From UBA6136 sp044350805 (GTDB taxonomy: Bacteria > Pseudomonadota > Gammaproteobacteria > Methylococcales > Methylococcaceae): a stretch of DNA of 64,000 nucleotides. The notes below the pieces were generated by a model, which made no database searches, had not been told where the DNA came from, and saw only the letters and a list, made by a program, of their open reading frames with translations. A program made the position numbers and the translations under genes. This document shows positions 33,843 to 42,009 of this stretch, one piece after another; the first letter of the stretch is position 1; each line of letters begins with the position of its first letter. The DNA lies in contig JBILGU010000015.1 in assembly GCA_044350805.1 (NCBI GenBank), positions 1 to 64,000 of the forward strand, read 5' to 3'.

Positions 33843-34778
33843 ATGATCCCATCCCCAAAAATCTACGTCGCTGGTCACCGGGCATGGTGAGTCCTGCCAT
33901 CGTCCGTCACCTGCTTGCAACGCGCCTCACACCTGAGTCCTTGATACTCAGAAACTACGAAGAGCTCGACCTGACGGATCAGTCCGCTGTCCTTGCATTC
34001 TTCGAAGGTGAAAAGCCCGATCTAGCCTATCTGGCCGCCGCCAAGGTCGATCGTATCTACTCGATAATACCGCCCGGCCGAATTCATCTGCCAAAACCTG
34101 ATGATCCAGGCCAACGTCATCAACGCCGCATTTCACAATGGTGTAGAGAAGTTGCTGTTCTTGGGCTCCAGTTGCATCTAGCCTAAGCTTTCCGCGCAAC
34201 CCATGCGGGAAGACGCCCAGCGCACCGGCAAGCTGGAACCCAAAAACGAACCCTACGCCGTCGGCAAAATTACCGGCATCAAGCTCTGTGAAAGCTATAA
34301 CCGCCAGTATGGCCAAAGCCACGGCATCGACTACCGCAGCCATCATGCCCACGAATCTGTATGGCCCTGGCGACAACTACAGCCTGCGAGACAGCCACGT
34401 CATCCCCGCCCTTATTCGCTTCCACCTGGCAAAACTGGCTATAGAGCAAGACTGGCAAGCCATCGAGCAGGACGCCAAAAAACAAGGCCCGATACCTGAA
34501 GAGCTGTTAATGCAATTGCGTGATTTTCATGGCACCAAAAATCAGGTCCCGATCTGGGGTAGCGGCACACCCAGCCCATGCTCAGCCACATCAACGTTTG
34601 CTGTGGGCACGACATCACTTTCCAGCAGCTGGCCCAAACCGTCGCCTACACCGTCGACATCGCCTTTGACCCCAGCCAGCCCGACGGCATCCCCCGCAAA
34701 CTCATGGACAGTACCCGCCTCAACACCCTCGGTTGGTTCGCCAAGGTTAAATTGGAGGACGAACTGGCGAGGGCCTAG
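33843..34778 (+). pseudogene. fcl: Broken GDP-L-fucose synthase gene
   Basis: Fragments of Fcl/WcaG are read across different frames: KIYVAGHR then a frame break near 33885, AIVRHLLATRLTPESL and DLAYLAAAKV, a break near 34065, then NLMIQANVINAAFHNGVEKL and FLGSSCI ending in TAG, EPYAVGKITGIKLCESYNRQ, a break near 34340, MPTNLYGPGDNY, a break near 34565, and GHDITFQQLAQTV with STRLNTLGW at the end. At least four frameshifts and one in-frame stop destroy it. The intact enzyme would epimerise and reduce GDP-4-keto-6-deoxymannose to GDP-fucose. With the gmd remnant at 35467 it shows that this locus once made a GDP-6-deoxyhexose. Confidence 0.92.
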
Positions 34779-34925
34779 CAGGACTACCTAAAGAAAACCT
34801 AAGTGATCACATCACCAAAATGCTCGCAGAATCTGCCCCCCCCCAGCATCGTATTCAGGTGGGAGTTCTAATTTGAATGTATTTAGTACTTTTCGTGGAT
34901 TTTGTGGCTAACCTTGACTGAAAAT

Positions 34926-35048
34926 GTGAGCCACGAACAGCATGAAAGTCCCGAAAAGATATTGTTCAAAGAGGAATCTTTTCTGATACAGGGCTCAGTC
35001 TTCGAGGTGTACAAAGAACTTGGACCCGGCTTTCTGGAGGCGGTCTAA
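34926..35048 (+). pseudogene. Truncated GxxExxY protein gene
   Basis: A GTG-started 40-codon frame encodes KILFKEESFLIQGSVFEVYK followed by ELGPGFLEAV and then a stop. This is the N-terminal quarter of the GxxExxY family (PD-(D/E)XK-like fold, about 125 residues), which often occurs inside proteobacterial polysaccharide loci. The frame ends exactly where sequence of an IS element seems to begin (CTAA at 35045-35048). The rest of the gene is not found in the window. Confidence 0.75.
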
Positions 35049-35441
35049 CAAGGCCACTCTAAAAAATCATAGCCCATTGATTTATTCTTATAAATGCGCG
35101 TTTTTTTGGGTGTTGAATTGCCAGAAATGAGATAATAATCACCTGTTTTCTTGCAAATCCTGTCGGGGTTTTATGGGGCCGAGGAAGCCAGGACCGCAAA
35201 TGGGAGATCTTTTTAAACACCCGTTGGTTGAGAAATTAATCTCAAGCATCCACTCGTGAAATTGGCTGATGTGATGGATTGGGCGTTGATCGAGAACGCC
35301 TTCGCTGCCCACTTTGCGGCTAAAACGGGACGGCCTGCCTTGTCCCCAAGATTAGTGGCAGGGCTGCTATATTTACTATATTTACAGCACGCCTATAACT
35401 GCTCCGAGGGGGAGATCGTGAACACCTAGATGGAGGACCCT
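35049..35441 (+). mobile_element. Remnant of an IS5-family insertion sequence
   Basis: A decayed transposase N terminus starts at ATG 35173 (MGPRKPGPQMGDLF), changes frame near 35240 and continues as HPLVKLADVMDWALIENAF, then GRPALSPRLVAGLLYL and LQHAYNCSEGEIVNT before a TAG. These blocks match IS5-type transposases. The central and C-terminal catalytic parts are gone. The left end probably lies at 35049, directly after CTAA, a sequence that fits the YTAR target site of IS5. The right end was lost in a deletion that joined it to the gmd remnant. Confidence 0.75.
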
Positions 35442-35466
35442 ACGTCCAGCACTAGGCGTGCAATAG

Positions 35467-35769
35467 AGCGTCAGAGACTTTGTCAGCGCCGCAGCGAGAG
35501 AGCACGGCATGGAAATCCGATGGGAAGGGCAGGGCCTGGAAGAGAAGGGTTACGACTCGTATGGCAAGTGCGTGGTTGCCGTTGATCCCCGCTACTTCCG
35601 CCCCACCGAAGTCGAAACCTTGCTGGGCGATCCCGCCAGAGCCAGAGAAAAGCTCGGTTGGACCCCAAAAACTACTTTCAATGAACTGGTCGCCGAAATG
35701 GTTCGCGAGGACCTCAAATCAGCCGAGCGTGACGAACTCATCAAGCGTCATGGTTACAAGTCAATTTAG
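35467..35769 (+). pseudogene. gmd: C-terminal remnant of GDP-mannose 4,6-dehydratase
   Basis: About 100 codons encode SVRDFVSAAAREHGMEIRWE, then VDPRYFRPTEVETLLGDP and EMVREDLKSAERDELIKRHG, the unmistakable C terminus of Gmd. A stop (TAG) precedes the fragment and the Rossmann domain is absent, so it cannot be active even if translated from the ATG at 35509. The reading frame itself is clean, which suggests a fairly recent truncation. It marks the lost first step of the GDP-fucose pathway. Confidence 0.92.
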
Positions 35770-35795
35770 TATCACGAATAACTGTCGTCCCACCA

Positions 35796-37628
35796 GTGCA
35801 ACAAAATCAATCCCTCCCGCAACTCATAACACACCTCTGGCACCACACTAGCTCCCGACGTCGTGGACAGTTTGGATTGGTGCTTGTTTTGATGGTGATT
35901 GCGTCGTTCGCCGAAATTCTCAGCATAGGTGCGGTGCTCCCGTTTTTGGGGGTATTAAATGCCCCAGATCATATATTTATGCACACCGCGGCACAGCCTG
36001 TCATTCAAATACTCAAACTAACGTCGCCAGAACAACTTCTTTTGCCGATTACGATTATCTTTGGCGTTGCATCGCTAATTACAGGGGGCATGCGGTTACT
36101 CCTGTTTTGGGCCAGCACACGGCTTTCGTTTGCCACGGGGGCCGATCTTAGTATCAACATTTATCGTCGCACCTTATATCAGCCCTACGCAGTGCATTGC
36201 GCCCGAAATAGCAGCGAAGTCATTTCCGGCATCTCGAGCAAAGGCAACACCGTTATTTACGGGGTCATATTTCCACTACTAACGCTCATTAGTTCGAGCG
36301 TGATGCTGTTCGTCATTCTCTTTGCATTGTTGTCGGTAGAGCCAGTTGTTGCTCTAACAGCTTTTGGCGGTTTTGGTTTTATTTATTTCAGTATCATCCA
36401 GCTAACTCGCCGACAATTGACATCCGACAGTCAGCGCATCTCCAGAGAATCGAATCAATTAATTAAATCGCTACAAGAAGGTTTGGGGGGTATTCGCGAT
36501 GTGCTCATTGACGGCAATCAATCTACCTTTTGTCAGATTTACCGAAGCGCCGACCTACCACTGCGACGTGCCCAGGGCAACCAAATGTTTATTGCCCAAA
36601 GTCCTCGTTATGCTATTGAGGCACTAGGGATGGTTCTCATTGCCGCATTATCCTATTTGCTGTCACAACAGCCCGATGGCATAGCCAAAACCATTCCCAT
36701 CCTTGGAGCGTTAGCAGTAGGAGCACAGCGCCTGCTGCCGGTCCTGCAGCAAACCTATGCTTCATGGACGAGCATACGGGGTAATCAATCCATGTTGAAA
36801 GACACTCTCGAACTACTCGACCAACCTTTACCTGCCTACGCTGATCAACCCGAGACAGTACCATTGCCTTTTACGAAAAGTATTTGTTTCAGGCAACTCG
36901 GATTTCGCTACAGCCAGCAACTGCCCTTCATTTTGAGACAAATCAACCTTGATATATACAAAGGCAGCCGTGTTGGCTTCATTGGCACCACCGGCAGTGG
37001 CAAAAGTACTTTGCTTGATATCGTCATGGGTTTGTTAGAGCCGGTAGAAGGTAGCCTGGAGATTGATGGATGCGCCGTTGTACCGAAAAATCTGCGCGCG
37101 TGGCAAACGCATATCGCTCATGTCCCCCAAGCAATATTTCTGACTGACGGCACCATTGCAGAAAACATTGCCTTTGGCGTGCCAAAAGAGAGAATTGATA
37201 ACCAGCGCGTAAAACAGGCTGCACAACAGGCGCAAATTGCTGGCAGCATTCAAAGTTGGCCAAAGCAGTACCAGACTATTGTGGGTGAGCGCGGTATCCG
37301 CCTCTCAGGAGGGCAACGCCAACGCATTGGCATCGCCCGCGCCCTCTACAAAAGAGCAGACGTAATCATTTTTGACGAAGCCACCAGCGCACTCGACAAC
37401 GAAACTGAACAAGCTGTCATGGATGCCATCGAAAACCTTAGCCCAGATCTTACCGTACTCATCATTGCGCATCGCCTGACGACCCTTAAAAACTGCACGC
37501 AGATTGTTGAGTTGGGCGGCGGTGGCATCCGGCGTATGGGCAGCTATCGAGACATCGTGAGTCAACCAAGTCCTGCCTTACCGCAGAATCGAGGACCCAA
37601 CCATCATCACAACGAGGTGTTCGAGTGA
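35796..37628 (+). CDS. PglK-like ABC exporter / lipid-linked glycan flippase
   Basis: This 610-residue half-transporter has an N-terminal six-helix membrane domain and a C-terminal ATPase. Walker A is GTTGSGKST (about 396-404), the signature LSGGQRQRIGIARAL (about 502) and Walker B VIIFDEATSALD (about 523). The N-terminal block FAEILSIGAVLPFLGVL matches PglK/WlaB-type flippases that move undecaprenyl-linked oligosaccharides across the inner membrane. It starts with GTG; its stop overlaps pseC by 4 nt, so it heads a coupled operon. No Wzx is present in the window, so this protein is the likely flippase. Confidence 0.88.
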   Translation: MQQNQSLPQLITHLWHHTSSRRRGQFGLVLVLMVIASFAEILSIGAVLPFLGVLNAPDHIFMHTAAQPVIQILKLTSPEQLLLPITIIFGVASLITGGMRLLLFWASTRLSFATGADLSINIYRRTLYQPYAVHCARNSSEVISGISSKGNTVIYGVIFPLLTLISSSVMLFVILFALLSVEPVVALTAFGGFGFIYFSIIQLTRRQLTSDSQRISRESNQLIKSLQEGLGGIRDVLIDGNQSTFCQIYRSADLPLRRAQGNQMFIAQSPRYAIEALGMVLIAALSYLLSQQPDGIAKTIPILGALAVGAQRLLPVLQQTYASWTSIRGNQSMLKDTLELLDQPLPAYADQPETVPLPFTKSICFRQLGFRYSQQLPFILRQINLDIYKGSRVGFIGTTGSGKSTLLDIVMGLLEPVEGSLEIDGCAVVPKNLRAWQTHIAHVPQAIFLTDGTIAENIAFGVPKERIDNQRVKQAAQQAQIAGSIQSWPKQYQTIVGERGIRLSGGQRQRIGIARALYKRADVIIFDEATSALDNETEQAVMDAIENLSPDLTVLIIAHRLTTLKNCTQIVELGGGGIRRMGSYRDIVSQPSPALPQNRGPNHHHNEVFE

Positions 37629-38794
37629 TAGGGATTCCATATGGTCGCCAAGATATCAATCAATCTGATATCGATGCAGTTGTGGATGTCTTGCGATCGG
37701 ACTTTCTGACTCAAGGCCCGGTAGTTCCTGCCTTCGAAAAAGTAGTTTCAGATTATTGTGGGGCGCAATATGCAGTGGCAGTTAATAGTGCTACCAGTGC
37801 ACTACACATCGCCTGCCTGGCTCTGGGTGTCGGTAAAGGGGACAGTATTTGGACAACGCCGACCACGTTTGTGGCCAGCGCTAACTGTGCGCTTTATTGT
37901 GGGGCGGCAGTAGATTTTGTCGATATTGACTCGCGTACATACAACCTTAGCGTGGATAGACTGACTGAAAAATTGGCTTTGGCAGAAAAAAAGGGGAAAT
38001 TGCCCAAGGTTGTCATCCCCGTTCATTTATGTGGTCAACCATGTGATATGGCTGACTTAAGTGCGCTCGGCCAGAAGTACGGATTCAAAATCATCGAAGA
38101 CGCCTCCCACGCCATTGGTGCCAGATACAAGGGCGAACCCATTGGAAGCGGCAGATACAGTGACATCACTGTGTTTAGCTTTCACCCGGTCAAAATCATT
38201 ACTTCCGGTGAAGGTGGTATGGCTATCACCAACGACACCAAATTGGCCAGGCGTCTCCGCATCTTACGAAGCCACGGGATCACAAGCACTGTCGAAGACA
38301 TGCATTCACGCCCTGACTCTGAAATCTGGAACTACCAGCAGATCGACCTCGGATTCAACTATCGGATGACCGACATTCACGCAGCACTAGGCTTGAGTCA
38401 GATGAAGCGACTGGACGAGTTCGTAAAGCGACGCAATCAACTCGCGGGGCGATACGACAAGCAACTGGCCGACCTACCGATTAAGACCCCTTGGCAGCAT
38501 CCTGACAGCTACTCCAGCTACCACCTCTACCCGATCAGGCTCGATCCCAACGCTACAGCGAGAACTCAGCGAGAAGTCTACAACTCGCTTCGTGCAAACG
38601 GCATTCTGATCAACCTTCATTACATACCAGTCTACCGTCAGCCCTTTTTTGAGGAGTTGGGTTTTAGGCCGGGGTACTGCCCCGAAGCTGAACGCTACTA
38701 CCACGAGACGATTAGCGTTCCGCTATATCCGGCGATGACCAATGAGCAGCAGGACCTTGTCGTCGCCACATTGACAAAGATTCTCAATAAATGA
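37625..38794 (+). CDS. pseC: UDP-4-amino-4,6-dideoxy-N-acetyl-L-altrosamine transaminase
   Basis: This PLP aminotransferase of the DegT/DnrJ/EryC1 family has 389 residues. PseC aminates C4 of UDP-2-acetamido-2,6-dideoxy-L-arabino-hexos-4-ulose in pseudaminic acid synthesis, using glutamate. The start IPYGRQDINQSDIDAVV and the block VHLCGQPCDM are PseC-like. The PLP lysine is Lys190 in SFHPVKIITSGEGG, and Asp159 lies in IIEDASHAIGA. The normal upstream enzyme PseB is not encoded in the window. It overlaps the ABC gene and the following reductase by 4 nt each. Confidence 0.93.
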   Translation: MIGIPYGRQDINQSDIDAVVDVLRSDFLTQGPVVPAFEKVVSDYCGAQYAVAVNSATSALHIACLALGVGKGDSIWTTPTTFVASANCALYCGAAVDFVDIDSRTYNLSVDRLTEKLALAEKKGKLPKVVIPVHLCGQPCDMADLSALGQKYGFKIIEDASHAIGARYKGEPIGSGRYSDITVFSFHPVKIITSGEGGMAITNDTKLARRLRILRSHGITSTVEDMHSRPDSEIWNYQQIDLGFNYRMTDIHAALGLSQMKRLDEFVKRRNQLAGRYDKQLADLPIKTPWQHPDSYSSYHLYPIRLDPNATARTQREVYNSLRANGILINLHYIPVYRQPFFEELGFRPGYCPEAERYYHETISVPLYPAMTNEQQDLVVATLTKILNK

Positions 38795-39657
38795 AGCTTG
38801 CACTGGGAACAGTCCAGTTCGGCCTTGATTACGGTATCTCGAATAAAGAAGGCAAGACATCTCAGGTTGAGGCTCAGCGCATACTCGACCTTGCCAAAAC
38901 CTCCAATCTCGACACGTTAGACACTGCTGCTGCATATGGCGACAGCGAGCAGGTGTTGGGCCGGATCGGAGTAGCAGGTTGGAATGTTGTCTCAAAAGTG
39001 CCGCCATTACCCAAAGATGAAGTAAGCGGTAAACAGTGGGTACTCGATCATGTCCGCCAGTCATTGGAAAGGTTGCAGATCGACCGTCTGGGTGGCTTGC
39101 TTTTGCATAGAGCCGCCGACCTGCTCAGGGCAGAGGGTCGGGGTATCGCCGCTGGCCTACAGGAAGCGAAAAGGGAAGGTCTGGTCAGCAAGGTGGGGTA
39201 CTCGATCTACTCTCCGCAGTCATTGGCCGAACTGGTTAAAGTGATGCCACCCGATCTGGTGCAAGCCCCGTTCAATGTGCTCGAACAGCGGCTAGCGACT
39301 AGCGGCTGGCTGGGTAGGTTGGCGGAGGCCGGCGTAGAAGTCCATATTCGCTCGGTATTCATGCAAGGGTTGCTGTTGATGGGTCGTGACAAACGCCTGA
39401 CGGCCTTCGACAAATGGAACGAACTCTGGCAGCGATGGGATGCAGCCGTCGGGGGGCGCAGCGAGCAAGCGCTGGCCCTTTGCCTTGGATTCGCGAAAGC
39501 GCATACGGGCATATCGCGCATCGTCGTCGGTGTGGAGAGCCGTGCACATCTTGAACAACTTCTGGAAATATGGGAGCGGGCGGCGCCATTCGATGCGGCC
39601 GAATTGGCCTGCGATGATCCGCAACTTGTGGAACCCTCGAACTGGAAAGTCAAATGA
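38791..39657 (+). CDS. Aldo/keto reductase of the nonulosonate operon
   Basis: This 288-residue NADPH-dependent oxidoreductase has a TIM-barrel fold. The catalytic tetrad is visible: Asp44 and Tyr49 in LDTAAAYGDSEQVLG, Lys69 in VVSKV and His106 in LLLHRAADLL. It is coupled by 4-nt overlaps to pseC and to the Gfo/Idh gene. Together with the next two genes it forms a trio of oxidoreductases placed inside the pse operon. The core pseudaminic pathway needs no such enzymes, so the trio probably makes or alters another sugar or a side group. The substrate is unknown. Confidence 0.88.
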   Translation: MKLALGTVQFGLDYGISNKEGKTSQVEAQRILDLAKTSNLDTLDTAAAYGDSEQVLGRIGVAGWNVVSKVPPLPKDEVSGKQWVLDHVRQSLERLQIDRLGGLLLHRAADLLRAEGRGIAAGLQEAKREGLVSKVGYSIYSPQSLAELVKVMPPDLVQAPFNVLEQRLATSGWLGRLAEAGVEVHIRSVFMQGLLLMGRDKRLTAFDKWNELWQRWDAAVGGRSEQALALCLGFAKAHTGISRIVVGVESRAHLEQLLEIWERAAPFDAAELACDDPQLVEPSNWKVK

Positions 39658-40553
39658 GCCTAAAACTAGGCATGATCGGCCTCTCGGTTGGTAACGGCCA
39701 TCCCTACTCTTGGGCGGCGATTTGCAACGGCTACTCACCGGAGCACATGAACGCCTGCGAATTCCCGGTGATCCCGCAATACCTTGCGAAGCAGGCCTGG
39801 CCGGCTGCGCGAATTCCTGGCGTCGAAGTGACGCATATCTGGACCCAGGACGCCGAATTGTCCCTGCGGGTTGCCAAGGCAGCGCTGATCGCGCATGTAG
39901 TGGAAGAACCGGCTGCGATGCTAGGCCAGATCGATGCGCTGCTGCTCGCCCGCGACGATGCCATGAACCATCTTGCATTCGCCACGCCATTTCTTGAAGC
40001 GGGCATTCCTGTCTACATCGACAAACCAGTTGCGCTGTCGCGGGACGGCATGGACGCGCTATACCGGCTTCAGAAATACGAGGGGCAGATATTCACCTGC
40101 TCGGCGCTCCGTTATGCGAAGGAGCTGATGTTGAGCGAGAGTGATCGCGAGCGCATCGGCCCGGTCAGGCATCTCCAGGCGACCACGCCCAAGAGCTGGG
40201 AAAAATACGCGGTGCACATCATCGAGCCGTCGTTGCAGATAATCGGCGCGCTGGCGGACATCGCCGGCGCCCACTCCCGAACTTTTGCCGGAAGCGGCCG
40301 GTCGGTCTCGGTCGGCTTCGGGAACGGCATCACCGCCCACTTCTCCGCCTTCGGCAAGGAGATTGCGGCGCCGTTGTCGATACGCATCCACGGCGAACGG
40401 GGCTGGCAAGAGCTTGTATTCGCGGATGCATTTTCCGCGTTCAAGACAGCGTTGAGCGAGTTTGTTGAAGGTATCAGGACCAGAACCTGCCGCTCGCCCT
40501 ATGAATTCAACCGGCAAGTCGTATCCATCATCGAAGTGGGATTGCGCAAATGA
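39654..40553 (+). CDS. Gfo/Idh/MocA-family oxidoreductase
   Basis: This 299-residue NAD(P)-dependent dehydrogenase-like protein opens with LKLGMIGLSVGNGHPYSW, a modified Rossmann loop, and has the family motif AGIPVYIDKPVALS, where the usual EKP lysine is kept as DKP. A shorter C-terminal domain than usual follows (about 160 residues). It overlaps the AKR gene and the SDR gene by 4 nt, so the three are made together. Codon use is GC-rich. The substrate is unknown; a sugar intermediate is likely from context. Confidence 0.83.
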   Translation: MSLKLGMIGLSVGNGHPYSWAAICNGYSPEHMNACEFPVIPQYLAKQAWPAARIPGVEVTHIWTQDAELSLRVAKAALIAHVVEEPAAMLGQIDALLLARDDAMNHLAFATPFLEAGIPVYIDKPVALSRDGMDALYRLQKYEGQIFTCSALRYAKELMLSESDRERIGPVRHLQATTPKSWEKYAVHIIEPSLQIIGALADIAGAHSRTFAGSGRSVSVGFGNGITAHFSAFGKEIAAPLSIRIHGERGWQELVFADAFSAFKTALSEFVEGIRTRTCRSPYEFNRQVVSIIEVGLRK

Positions 40554-41308
40554 ACAGAACATTGCTATTGACCGGTGGAACCGGCAAGTTCGGAAAAGTG
40601 CTCGTCCGTCACTTCGCAGAGCAGGGCTGGAATGTCGTCACGACCTCGCGCGAGCGGTCTCGCTTGGACGGTTTGGCCTCCGATATCGGCTCGACCAAAG
40701 GACATGTCATGGGCATCGCGACCGACCTGCAGCAGCCGGGTTCGTCACAGCGGCTGGCCGACGAACTATCGGCGCGCGGCATCGTCGTGACGCATCTGGT
40801 GAACAATGCGAGGTCGATCGAGATGCTCGCAGTGCAGCCGGATGGAACGACGAAGCACGACGCCTTCATCGGCGAATTCGAGATGGACGTCGTCGTGCCC
40901 TACGAGTTGTCGATGTGTCTGTCGCGATCTGAAAGCCACAAACTGAAAGCTCTAGTCAACATCGGCTCCATGTACGGCGTAGTCGCGCCCAACCCCGCCC
41001 TCTATGACGGCACACTGGATCGCTCGCCCATTCAGTATGGCGTCAGCAAAGCAGCCCTGCATCATCTGACGCGCGAGTTGGCGGTGCGCCTTGCGCCGCA
41101 ACAAATCCGCGTCAATTGCGTGGCCTACGGCGGCGTTGAGGGCCGTGTCGACGGGGCATTCCTTGCGCGCTATGCCCAACTGGTGCCGTTGCGTCGCATG
41201 CTAAAAGACCCCGAAGTCATCGGGCCGGTGGAATTCCTGCTCGGCGAAGCAAGTTCGGCTGTCAACGGTCATGTATTAGTCGCCGACGGCGGCTGGAGCG
41301 TGTGGTAG
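40550..41308 (+). CDS. Short-chain dehydrogenase/reductase (PtmA-like)
   Basis: This is a classical SDR of 252 residues. The cofactor loop TGGTGKFG is at 8-15, the NAG-like motif is NNARS, catalytic Ser lies in NIGSMYG, and Tyr and Lys lie in YGVSKAALHHL. The C terminus VNGHVLVADGGWSVW is typical of the family. The position directly before the cytidylyltransferase resembles that of PtmA-type SDR genes in nonulosonate loci of Campylobacter. Its substrate is unknown. Confidence 0.87.
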   Translation: MNRTLLLTGGTGKFGKVLVRHFAEQGWNVVTTSRERSRLDGLASDIGSTKGHVMGIATDLQQPGSSQRLADELSARGIVVTHLVNNARSIEMLAVQPDGTTKHDAFIGEFEMDVVVPYELSMCLSRSESHKLKALVNIGSMYGVVAPNPALYDGTLDRSPIQYGVSKAALHHLTRELAVRLAPQQIRVNCVAYGGVEGRVDGAFLARYAQLVPLRRMLKDPEVIGPVEFLLGEASSAVNGHVLVADGGWSVW

Positions 41309-42009
41309 TGCAGCGCATCGCCATCATCCCCGCACGCGGCGGATCTAAACGCATCCCCCGAAAGAACATCATCGATTTCGACGGCAAGCCGATGATCGCG
41401 TGGACCATCGAAGCAGCACTGAACAGCCAATGCTTCGACCGGGTACTGGTCTCGACGGATAGCGATGAAATCGCGGAGGTGTCGATTGCGTCCGGCGCAT
41501 CCGTGCCCTTCCTGCGGCAGGAAAATGCCGACGATGCGGCGCCATCCAGCCTGGCGACCATCAGTGCGTTGAGGCAGGCAGAGGCGCACTGGCAGACCAG
41601 CTTCGACCAGGTTGCGCAACTCATGCCAAACTGCCCCCTGCGCGATGCTGCACACATTAGGGCCGCAATGGACAATTTCTGGATGCGCGACATCGACTAC
41701 CAGATCAGTTGTTTCCGTTTTGGTTGGATGAATCCATGGTGGGCGGTGAAACTCGATGGCGACATGTCGCCGACACGGCTTTTTCCGGAAGCCTTGAGCA
41801 AACGCTCGCAAGATTTGGAGCATCTTTACTGCCCCACCGGCGCCATCTGGATAGCCGGGCGGGACGCGCTGCTGGGAGCCGAAACTTTCTACGGACCAGA
41901 TCATAGCTACTTGCCCATGGACTGGATCGGAGCTATAGACATCGACGACATGGACGATTACCGGATGGCGCTGGCTCTGGTGCGGATGAGCCGGGATGAG
42001 GCGTCGTGA
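41302..42009 (+). CDS. pseF: CMP-nonulosonate (pseudaminate-type) cytidylyltransferase
   Basis: This 235-residue enzyme of the NeuA/PseF family activates a nonulosonic acid with CTP to give the CMP-sugar. The nucleotide-binding signature IAIIPARGGSKRIPRKN is at the N terminus, followed by VLVSTDSDEIAEVSIASGA and SVPFLRQ. The acidic metal site lies in MDWIGAIDIDDMDDY near the C terminus. The neighbours PseG and PseI point to pseudaminic acid, but NeuA-type specificity cannot be excluded. The start may be GTG 41302 or GTG 41308; the latter overlaps the SDR stop by one base. Confidence 0.87.
   Translation: MVVQRIAIIPARGGSKRIPRKNIIDFDGKPMIAWTIEAALNSQCFDRVLVSTDSDEIAEVSIASGASVPFLRQENADDAAPSSLATISALRQAEAHWQTSFDQVAQLMPNCPLRDAAHIRAAMDNFWMRDIDYQISCFRFGWMNPWWAVKLDGDMSPTRLFPEALSKRSQDLEHLYCPTGAIWIAGRDALLGAETFYGPDHSYLPMDWIGAIDIDDMDDYRMALALVRMSRDEAS

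Noticed and set aside
33884..34186. Small separate genes between 33.9 and 34.8 kb
   Set aside because: The short frames are pieces of a single decayed fcl gene read in different frames.
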